Below the pieces are notes generated by a model. It searched no databases, was not told where the DNA came from, and saw only the letters and a list, made by a program, of their open reading frames with translations. Shown in pieces: positions 1 through 9,900 of a stretch of 64,000 bases of DNA. Source of the DNA: Phoronis australis (taxonomy: Eukaryota > Phoronida > Phoronidae); the NCBI GenBank assembly GCA_002633005.1, contig NMRA01000100.1, forward strand, positions 148,469 through 212,468, written 5' to 3'. The position numbers and the translations under genes were made by a program. Numbering within the stretch: position 1 is the stretch's first letter; the number at the start of each line of letters is the position of its first letter.

Positions 1-860
1 GGTACGATATTAGTTCTATTCTGAATCATGCACAAATAGGGAGCTATAGTTACTGCAAGTAGTTTGTATAAAAAATCATTGGTCTTGTTTCACAGAATAA
101 CCCCTTAGCTTTCTATTTTCGACCCATAAAAGGATATAATTTCTAAATCTTCAATGAATGAAAAACCTTAATTCAGGCCCTAAAATTTTGCACAATCATT
201 AAGAATCAAATGTTCACCATTTTAGAGAATGTTTTAATTTCTAGAAAACTTAAACAACGGGCGACATAGCGTTTGAACTATTGTTAATGCAAAGTTTCTC
301 AGAATTTGATTTTCTCCTGAAGAACAGAGATATCAGCCAGGAAAGTACCATGTAGAACAACATTATACCATTTTTGTTGTCCAACATCTCTCTTGACAAG
401 GAGAAAATAAAAAACCTGGGAAGCAGTTGCCTCGGCTATGTACTACAACATACATGTATAAAATTTTTTATCCAAAACAACGCATGCACTCAAGAGAAAC
501 TGATGCTAAGAGCATTGAGGAGCAAAAGGCCTGAAAATGGTTGGTTAAGATTAGCAATGTAAAACTAACTGAAAGTTATCTCAAACAAATCACATATAAT
601 TTGGGTCATTATTTATGAATTTGGCAACCAATTCAAGGTGTGTCCTTTTTACAAATATGGATCAGATGAACTGGAGTTCTGAAAAAGGTGTGATCAAGAA
701 AATTGGCACAAAAAATCAATTTCGACATTTCCTTCACAGCTCGTTTAGTCACTTCATAATAAGCACAATTCCCATTCACAACTATACTCGATTCAGTTGT
801 ATTAAGGTAAGAAGTAAAAAAGCATAAACTCATTTTGTGGTCTGTGGTCAGTACGTACAC
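1..860. other. MSL3-like intron 3 sequence, nothing else recognised
   Basis: AT-rich DNA downstream of MSL3 exon 3 on the minus strand. Short ORFs here show no family resemblance. The next MSL3 exon was searched for on the minus strand and not seen. Confidence 0.5.
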
Positions 861-951
861 TTGTTTGATGACATCAGCCAATTTCCTCATCAACTCCACG
901 TTTTCGTCGCTGTACTTCAAGATGTGGTCTTCTCGCACTATCCTGTCCCAG
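861..951 (-). CDS. MSL3: MSL3-like exon 3
   Basis: The acceptor is TTCTTACAG. The exon begins with the third base of the split serine and encodes [20 protein letters not shown] and then [11 protein letters not shown], the end of the chromo-barrel and its following helix. The donor could be GTGTAC at 860 (used here, phase 0) or GTACGT two bases further on, so the lower boundary is uncertain by a few bases. Confidence 0.78.
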
Positions 952-3676
952 CTGTAAGAATCACACACTTTACCATGCCATGCTGATTAGCGTTCAGTTG
1001 CTATGATCTCGTCCCTCGTCAAAGACGAACTTTTGTCTAGGACTACTTACAATATTATGAAATCATTATCAATTTGCTCCGTACTTAGATTAGAAGTGAA
1101 TTCTTGGCAATGAATGAACTAACAGTTAAATATTACTCAATACAACTGCTCATCGTTGAGACAATTAAAAGCGGAAGTAACCATTTCTAAAACTAAACAT
1201 AATGTTAAATGTTATGTTTAGTAAAAATAGAGATCTTTGGTTATCTTTTCACGTTAATGACCGTTTCTCTGTTGTGCATTTACTATCCATGGAACAACAG
1301 AAAGTAATGTAAATGGCTTGGAGCTTTGTTCTACATTCACTTCCATTGAGCAAGTATAAGTGACCTGCACAGACTGTGTTCAATAGGGAGTAGGACATAA
1401 TGATTCCTCAATGGAAGTGAATGCAAAAGCAAGCTGCATGCTAATTACGTTACTTTCTGTTGTTCATAGATTTTACATATTCGGTAGTTAACATGGAAAA
1501 ATGTCTCTTACAACACCAAGGATCAGCTTTTTACAAAAGGTAACATAAAAAACGAATGCAAGGCCTGGTCTCAAGCACTAAAGAAATACCAGTTCAATTC
1601 AAGCGCAGAGACCACGTCTCATCCAACTTCAATGAGGATCATGTAACTAAAAGTACCTAACCAGTCTAATTGACACTACGTGGGTTTATAGCTGCTTGAA
1701 ACACCAAAGGCAAGAAAGTTGCCAATAAAGCCTCTCCAACTCGACTAAAAATGATAGTACTGGTTTAGGCACTGGTTGGGTATAGCGGTCAGTTATTTAG
1801 AGAACCAGGCAATCACTGAATAATGGGTCTCTTATTTAGTGGATGAAACTGGTTCTCTAAATCAGGGACCGCTATATCCAACCAGTGCCCTAGTTTTGAC
1901 ATTCACTTAGAATTTCAGGTAACCTGCGATAGATCTGAATTGGTCAAATTTTGGTAGATGTGACCATTTTCCTGATTTTCTGAAGTGTTTCACTGATTTC
2001 TGAATACTACTTGCAACGGAAAAAGTACTATCATCGTAAAAAATTTTGAAACCAAAGTTGTAGAGGCAAGTGGGCCAGATTCAATATTGTTTTGTTGACA
2101 GCTTAACAAGAGGAAAAGTAGTTCTAAATTTGAAACGAACAAAAAAAACCAAAACAACTATTAGACTTTATTCCAACTTTAAGAGCCAGATTTGTAGCTG
2201 GTCAAGCAATACAATGGTCAAGCAATACAATGGCCATGAGACAATCTACTAGTTATTTGCCAAATTTACCTGCTATTCCATCCATAGAAATGAACCAAGT
2301 ACTCAGGCAGCCTCTTTCCATTCTTGTCACGGCCAACATTTATCTCGAGTATCTGAAATAAACAATGTGGAAGCTTATGTTTTTCACAACACTGCATATA
2401 GAGTCACAACATTTCAAAACATTGTTAGTGGGAAACCACACACTTAAAAGGTGAACACAGCATAACAAGCAAACACTACAATGACGGTTTTATAAAACAC
2501 AATAGACAAAACAAATCAGTGCAAGTCAGGGCCAGGGTTGTAACTTGGTGGTTTTCTGGTAGTAGGCTTTCTTTAGTGTACAGGGAAAGGTTTCTATCGC
2601 ATATAATATAGAAAGTTTGCATATGACGCTATCGATTCGGGCATCCACCATGTTGGAAGACTTGAACATTTCAATGCGGTTGTGGAATTGTGAAGAAAAG
2701 ACACATTTCTTGGCTGAATTCTCCACAGAATTTATTCAGTATAATGATGGATTTTTGTGCAAAAGTCAACTGCTTGAGCAGGGGTAACAGAGATGTGACA
2801 TTGTTTTATCGTTTTCCAAAATTATTTAGCAAGAGGACCGAAGAATTGCCTCTTAATAGGGCAGCCAAGTCAATTTTTTTCGTTTTGAAGAAATTCTTAA
2901 ATATAATCAGAAAGATAATGCACCGATCCAAAAGTCAGGAATGGTTTTACGGAAGCCAATCACCAGCAGCTAACAACTCGCAATAATTCGGCTAACGAGC
3001 TTGCTATCCTTGACCACCGGCATTGCTTGTCCTCCCAATGTGGCGCATTTCCAGGTATTGATAACGTAATTGCAAACAATCTACGTGTTGATATAGTAGG
3101 GCCTATCAAAATCAGAGCCATAATGATGCATGGCAAAGGCATATCAAAAAAAAGATCTTGTCATGGGCTAAAGATCAGAAATGACGGTCTCTATATTGAT
3201 TTGATAACACTTGCTTTTGTGGACACCATTTTACATTTGGAATTGATGCGAGCGCATGCTGATTTTCAATACAATAACAGTAGCAATGTCACGCGAGCGG
3301 GTGCGCGCGGAAAACGTGTAAAGAAGGATAAAATTAATTCACACGACCAAGCTTTTTACATTTAGTTAAAGGAAACCTTAGTAGCCTGTGGTTGGTGAAA
3401 ACCACTCAATCATCGTTTTCAGCGAACTTGGTAATACCAGCGGTCGTGTTTGATGGTTACCGCTGCTGCGATGATTTCAACAATTCAACATTCAGGCCCG
3501 AAATTACAACAGACTCAGGCGCACTCCACTAATATAATGGCGTCCGTGAAGGCATAATTATAGTTCCTCCTTACTTTAGCTTCATAAAGCACTTTAGCTT
3601 TCGTAGGGTCTGGCTCAAAACACAATACTTTTTCTGTTTCAGAAAACCCGAACTTCACACCTCTGAAAGATGCCAT
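861..3676 (-). CDS. MSL3: MSL3-like chromo-barrel protein, 5' part of gene (three exons, runs off left edge)
   Basis: MSL3 is the reader subunit of the MSL complex, which acetylates histone H4 lysine 16 in the nucleus; its chromo-barrel binds methylated histone tails. Three minus-strand exons (3575-3676, 2270-2352, 861-951) join in frame to 92 residues that cover the chromo-barrel. Residues 16-34 contain the hallmark [19 protein letters not shown]. The segment HFYGWNSSWDR places aromatic residues F56, W59 and W63 where the methyl-lysine cage lies in the family. MSL3 rather than MRG15 is favoured by the FEPDPTKA stretch and the [15 protein letters not shown] segment. Introns are phase 0 then phase 2, with GTAAGG and GTAAAT donors. 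Later exons, including the MRG domain, were not found in the remaining 860 bases and must lie outside the window. The gene is divergent to CWF19L2. Confidence 0.85.
1240..1505. mobile_element. palindromic MITE-like inverted repeat
   Basis: The left arm around 1290-1350 and right arm around 1407-1470 are imperfect inverted copies: GGAACAACAGAAAGTAATG and ATTCACTTCCATTGAG on the left reappear inverted as CTCAATGGAAGTGAAT and ACTTTCTGTTGTTC on the right. Weaker similarity carries the arms outward to about 1240 and 1505. It lies in MSL3 intron 2. Confidence 0.6.
1767..1890. mobile_element. short TIR element with TA flanks
   Basis: The termini TAGGCACTGGTTGGGTATAG and its inverted counterpart (ending CCAGTGCCCTA) enclose about 120 bp whose halves pair further inward (GAGAACCAG / CTGGTTCTC). 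TA at both ends suggests a Tc1/mariner-type non-autonomous element. Confidence 0.6.
2270..2352 (-). CDS. MSL3: MSL3-like exon 2
   Basis: The acceptor is ...TTATTTCAG just above 2352 and the donor is GTAAAT at 2269-2264. The 83-nt exon encodes residues 35-61 plus two bases of codon 62, including [12 protein letters not shown]. The split serine codon (AG|C) is completed exactly by exon 3. Confidence 0.86.
3575..3676 (-). CDS. MSL3: MSL3-like exon 1 (start codon to residue 34)
   Basis: The start ATG is at 3676-3674 in a strong context (six A before ATGG). The exon holds 34 whole codons and ends in phase 0 at a GTAAGG donor (3574-3569). It encodes [16 protein letters not shown] followed by [12 protein letters not shown], the first strands of the chromo-barrel. 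Confidence 0.87.
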
Positions 3677-3862
3677 TTTTTGCACTACTTACGAATGTCG
3701 TAAACACAGGTGCATGCAGTTGCCTTAAAATATACTGATAATTTAGGATATTAGGTACATAATTGTAGCACATCTATGATTAATTCCTCATGTGCAATGT
3801 TATTTTTAAGAATGAAAATCAAAGTTTTTTTTCACGACAGTATACTTGCAGCATTAAAAAAA
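3677..3862. promoter_or_regulatory. shared divergent promoter of MSL3-like and CWF19L2 genes
   Basis: Only 186 bp separate the two start codons, which face away from each other, so both 5' leaders and the core promoters must lie here or overlap the neighbouring first exons. The segment is AT-rich. A TATA-like AAAATATA occurs near 3727, but no clear TATA box or initiator can be assigned to either gene. The bidirectional role is inferred from geometry alone. Confidence 0.6.
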
Positions 3863-3952
3863 ATGGCTGCCCCGATAGCATTTCAAAGTTCCCGCGTCAA
3901 AAAAATTGAACGAGAAGAACTCAGAAAGGCAAGAGAGATTGTGTTGAAGGAG
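3863..3952 (+). CDS. CWF19L2: CWF19L2 exon 1
   Basis: Thirty codons from ATG 3863 (context AAAAAAATGG) to the donor GTTTGT at 3953, phase 0. They encode [20 protein letters not shown] and ten more residues ending VLKE, a charged helix that continues directly into exon 2 ([11 protein letters not shown]). It was assigned through that helix and the distance match, because the next intron is 19.3 kb. Confidence 0.82.
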
Positions 3953-6900
3953 GTTTGTAGTAAAATAATCATTTTGAGTAAACTTTAAAATTGAAGTAAA
4001 CTCTGGTGTTAGTAGAGGACCTGCAGAGAGTTTGGCGTTCAGGCAGCACGTGACCACACAAACAACACTTTCTTCTTTCTACTTCACACTCGAAGTCGAA
4101 GTCGAGTATTCCGAAGCGGTTCACATCCAATCCCTTGCATACATTCATTCGCTCACTAGTAAGACCGAGCTCAGAGGAGTAGGGGACACTTTTGTACAGT
4201 GCTCGATTGTCTGGCAGTGAAGCCAGGATTCGAACCGCGGGTCTCCCAAACAGGAGCCCCGAGCACTACCAGGCAGTACAGGCAGTAGTGACTAGTGGTA
4301 TGCCATATAACTGCACTGAGCCACTCTGTCTCCACACTGCATAAGGCCTTTTCGGTGTGTCTTGCCTCACAGTGATTAAATCATCAAAGTCATGTTGCGG
4401 TAATTGTTTACAATATGACGACAATGACTTAGACATATGATTTTGGTATCGTTTGATTCCTCGCGCCGTCATCTTTCCAAAAATATATGAATTGATCCCC
4501 TACCGCATTTCCTCCATATTTTATCTTCGAATTTCAGTTGGCACTATTTCCCGGTGGATACCGCCATGTTAGCTCAACTCAAGATTACAGCGACACCTAC
4601 TGTTAATGAATGAAACAGCATCATTGATTCTGAATGAATGGTGTTTGCCTGCGCGAGATTCCCGTTAAAGTTTTCCTCTAGTGAAGCATTTTACCTTTTC
4701 CATTTTTTAGAATTGTGACCATTTGACCATTTTTCCACGGAATTGTCTGAAGTGATACTCTTTTCACAAATTTGGACCCCCAAAACAACCTCCGTTGTTT
4801 TGGCGGATTCCTGCTAGCAGATAGGTATATCAGGGTCACCATAGGATCGAATTCGAATCCTTGGTTCCGTAACTCGGGCAGGGGATTGACGGGTCTCGGT
4901 CAATTTGAACTTATGAAAAGCGACGATCTGCAAGTCGTTAGATTAGTTCACTTTTTGACCGCCAGGTGACTCCTTCCATTCAACATGGCGGTATTACTAC
5001 CGCGTACCAGGAAATAGTGCTAGAAGAAATTTCACGATAAAATACTAAGGGAACGGGGTAGGAGAAGTTTCTGTGTATATTTGGAAAGATAACATTGCGA
5101 GGAAATGAACGATACCAAAGTCATAGGTCTAAGTCATTGTCGTCATATTGTAAACAATTACCCATGTTGCTCCCTTTTGTCAATTTGTGCATAGAGGGGC
5201 ACCTATTGCTATGGAGGGCTTCCATGTCTTCCTTCTTTAGTTCTATAATAAACGCGGCCTGCAAGCAGGTAGTTCAGGAGACAGACTTACCTGACTTATA
5301 GCCGTCCGACTTCATCTAAGCATTCACTGTACAACTGACTCAAGCCAACACACTGCCAAGAGACGTCCTCACTCCAGAGCTGTACACCTCAGACAGCCTT
5401 CAAAACCGTGCCCAGAGTCATGTGGCTTAATATATTCAGGCTCACCATGAAAACAATACACACACACAGGGACGAACACAGACAGCACTGCACGACACCA
5501 CACAATGAAAGAGTACCACATTCACAACACTTTTGTAGAATGTCATACCTGTACTAATGTCTAAACTAACAGCACTTGAATGAGACGCACGCACACAACG
5601 AGTGGTGAACCCAAAGTGGCACTCCACACATCCGAGGTCCAATTGGCCAATTTCGGAGAACTCCGATCACAGCCACCCATAATACTTCCAACTTGAAGAA
5701 ATACCCCTGCATTCAAACTTTTTTTCAAACAGTCCTTTGTTGTCCAGTTCCCCATGATGTAATCTCCGGCGAGCAAATCAGACTCTGCTCTGGCTGCCCA
5801 GGCGGTCGAGTCTCTTTGTTTGCTCAGATTGCTCTGCCTTGATAGTCCTCAGATCAGACAGCCCCTGAGCCAAAGCCTCAGACACCACAGAGTCTGGCTC
5901 TGCACTTAATGATGGTGCCTCTGTCACTAGTGGGAAGTTGCAAGCGACTAGGCACCCTGTGGCCTCTGGCTTGACATGCCCATGTCCTCCTGGGTGTTGT
6001 GTCGGGCACTGCAGCCTTGCAAACTGCTGTGCAGCTATATCTAGAGATCCAGCACAGGAAGGGTGCACCACCTTACTATTCATTAATTCATCGCGGTACT
6101 AACCATACAGTTTAGTGTGGAGGTGATGTACCTGTACGGCCCATTCCTTCAGGGTCTCCCTCATTCCTGCGTGCGCTGTGTAGAGAGAGGTATCCAGGTC
6201 AAAGTAGCCTGCCATCTAGTCTAGAACCTGCCCTGCGTCGGCCTCTGGTTCTTCACGCGTGAACATCGAAATGTGTGATATGTATGGCCACCTCGAGTAA
6301 ATGTCAAAACATATTTAAATCCAAACTCGTCCTTAATGCCTTAAGCATTGGTTTTTGGAAGGTTTGACATGCTTAGCCCTTCTGGGGTTCAGTGGAGTGT
6401 GAAATGCGTGAAACATCCCCGGAAATGGCGGATGACCTATCTGGGCCAGGGGAGCTGGAGGCACTCTCCTGTGTGGCCACAGTTCACCTGCAGATGCGCG
6501 ACTATAAGGTCAATTGAAGTCATGCGAACTCAAAGTTAATATGCAGAAACCTGTTCAACACTCAGTGGAACACGCACGTGCCTAAAGTGAGAGTGAACGC
6601 CAGCCTAAAGTAAGAGGTTGCTTCAGAAAACAAAGAAAGGGTCCTCATAATCAATATAAATGATAAAGCAAGCTTACGGCATTAAGTTAGATTATTTATC
6701 TCTCTGTACCTAATTTACGATAATTACCTCCAACAATCTTGTTGTACATACTTCTATATATTTTCTTGATCCTTGGGCATGCACCGCATGGATAGCTTTT
6801 TTTACTCCATGAGACCCCCTCTTCTTATGTGGTGACAAAGAAACTGGAGTCGATAGCTTTTCTGGTATCGACATGTTGGAAGAGCAGATTTAGAGATGTT

Positions 6901-9900
6901 GGCCTATAATGAATCTGCTTTGTAGGCCATGGGAGCTCCAACAATTTTGTTGTGCATACTTCTATATACTTTGTTGATCCTTGAGCGTGCACCGCAACAT
7001 GGAGAGCTTGCTTTTTTACACCATGAGACCCCCCTCTCCTTTACGTGGTGACAAAGAAACTCGAGTCGGTAGCTTTTCTGGTATAATCGACTTGTTGGAA
7101 GAGCAGATTTACAGATGTTGGCCTATTGTGAATCTGCTTTGTAGGCCATGGGAGCTTATGTTTCATTGTATCCTGAAGCTGCGCATTTTTGATGATTTTC
7201 TCCTTTTTCATGAGTGAGACGATTCATCTCAATTACACGGTTTCCATATCTCGTCCTGGGTGCAAAAACAATGTGCCATTGCAACACTTGAAGACAGATA
7301 TTCTGAACATCAGTTGGTTGCCACAGTCTATCGCTCCTTGCAACTTGTTTTCATCACCAGTTATTAGAACTAGGGATTCTATTTATGATGTTGGTTTTGG
7401 GCCAAATTAGTAATAGAAGTCTCAACACAATTGTTGTCGGCATTGTGTGTTTACATATATACATGTCCAACATTTCGATGAAAATCACTTCACCATTCTC
7501 AATGAAAATATGCAACCAGCACAATTATGGTTACAACTAACAAGAACAACTAAATCCAAACTCACTAAATGCATAGCAGTCAGATTCAGAGCTCTCCCCA
7601 GAGGGTGAGCTCAATCAACCTCAGGCTGCCATTCAGCGAAGGAGTTAAGTTGTGTATGTTCATGCGCGCACACAGCCTTTGATTTGGGGGGGCTCGAATT
7701 CCTGACGTTGTGGACCTTTTGGTAACAAAAAAGCGGGCGGACTAAAAAAACGGGGGCACCACTGTGAATTGTGCGTTTTTGCCTTTGTGCTGTTTAATGG
7801 ACTTTTATCTCGTTCTCTCAGACTTCTTGTTTCTCAGAGACGGACCTTTTTGCCCACTTCGCCAAATGGGGGGGAGGCTCATTTGAGCCCCTGAGCCCTC
7901 CCCTGGGTGTGTGCATGATGTTTCACCATATGCATGCATGACTGGAACTTTTCTAGGTTACTTTAGTTACTCTCCTTCATAAGTGGATAACTGAAGCAGA
8001 GCATGAGTTCCCACTTAAAAGAAAGCACTTATGTAATGGTATCGGGCCTCACTTAAATATTAGTCCATGACACATCTAGGTGGCCACATAGCAGTTCAAT
8101 TACCGTATTCGCCGTAATAACCGCCCAGGGCGCTTAGAAAAGTTCGGTTCAGGGAGGCGCTTATTATAACCCAAGGCGGTTGAAACCCGGTCTCCGAAAC
8201 AGGTGAAATCGGAAGCTAAGATTCATCAAATTTATGCTCTGTGACGTATATGTAATCTATGAAAGACTTTCAACAAAACTGTGGTGCATTGCTATCAAAC
8301 TTTGCAGCTAAATTACGATCATTTTACAAAAAATTGTGCTGAAATCCCAGGGCGAAAACTCGCCGACTGACTTCCTCGAAATTGCCGTCTTCGAAATGGC
8401 GACTTCAATGCTTGAATAAAAATGGTTTCAACTCAAGCAAATTACCTGAAATCCTCATTAAGTTTTATAAGTAGCGTCTCTAAGATTTTTTAAGTTCCCG
8501 TGGTGTCTGGATTAACTGCAGGTTTAAGTACAAATCTGTGCTACATCATGCCATCAACATGTATGATCGGCAACACGGCGAGAAAAATGTCTGGACGAAC
8601 ACACATGTTGTTGTCACGCGACGTTTGTTTTGAAGTTCGTCTGCGAGTAAGCGAGCGCGTGCATGTCACCAGAGTTCATTTGCCAAAGCAGAGGCCGTCT
8701 TTTGGCCAGAGCCACGCAATCTAACTAGCTAGATGTGTCTAAAGAAATTTGTACAATCAGTAGGCCTAAACCAGAGCGTGTTTCATTCAGCACTTGCCGG
8801 TCTCGTGCTGAAAACTTTCGACATTTGTCTCGGTAAGGCCCATATTAGTCGCCTTGTAGTTGGATGCGTACGTAACTATCAGTTATTTTTCGGTGTAAGG
8901 GTGTGTAAGCATTCACTGTCAGTTGTCATTTTATCGGAAATTCGGCTTAAAAACACCAATTATGGTTAATCAAACAATCCATCTCAAAAATAACGCTAAC
9001 ATGTTTTATAATATTAGAAACTGTCGGAAATTAGTGCCAATATTCATTTCTTATCGATGCTATGCTACCCGTTACATGAATGGATAGTTCCCGACTAATG
9101 TATCTCATGACAGGTTCAGGTATGTAGTGCGAGCTTCCTGGCCACGTGCGTTTAACACCGAGTTATTTTTATTCATGAGACATTCGATGTGTGTACTGAA
9201 AAGTCAGACCATAGTGGTACACGCGGTCATCTAGTAGCGAGAGCGTAGCAACGCTGTTGTGTTCTTTTTGAAGCGCTGCGTTACTTTGAAGTGTAAAGTC
9301 ACGGCTAAATACAAACGTAGCAGTACCGCTTACGGTCTAGTAGACCTGTGCAAAATTTTTTTTTGATAAATTGAAGACGTTACTGTAGCCGAGTTTTAGG
9401 ACTTTAGGTACGTCATTGTTCGCATGTACACGTTCATGGACTGGGTGCTTATTTCAGCAAAGTCTGAAAATGCGTGGGGGACGCTTATAGGGGCATGGGC
9501 GGTTATTACGGCGAATACGGTATTTGTGAAGAGTGTGGAATTCAAACAGCAAGGCACCTTGGCTCTGATTTATACTTTTAGCAAAGTGGAGTAATCACAA
9601 GCAGAAACAATGGAGTTTATGTATTGATAACTGACTTCACATTCAAATCATACAAAATACAACGGATCATACAAGATACAATGGATCGTACAAGATACAA
9701 TGGGCATTAGATGACAAGTTGATTCTGGTTTTTACTCCGTTACTTACAATGATGTCTCCAACTGCATCATTGCAAATTTGGTGTGTGCACCGTCTTTGGG
9801 ACCGTTCAACGGTTTCTCTCTGTCTGAGCTTACCGAAGTTGTTTTGGTAGTTGATGGGTACGCCTTCTTTCTGCTGAACTTAGCTCGCAGCAGCTTAGCT

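Noticed and set aside
3776-3862. Upstream in-frame start codons that would extend CWF19L2 by 29 residues
   Set aside because: They fall in the presumed shared promoter, encode hydrophobic residues unlike the family, and have weaker start contexts than 3863.
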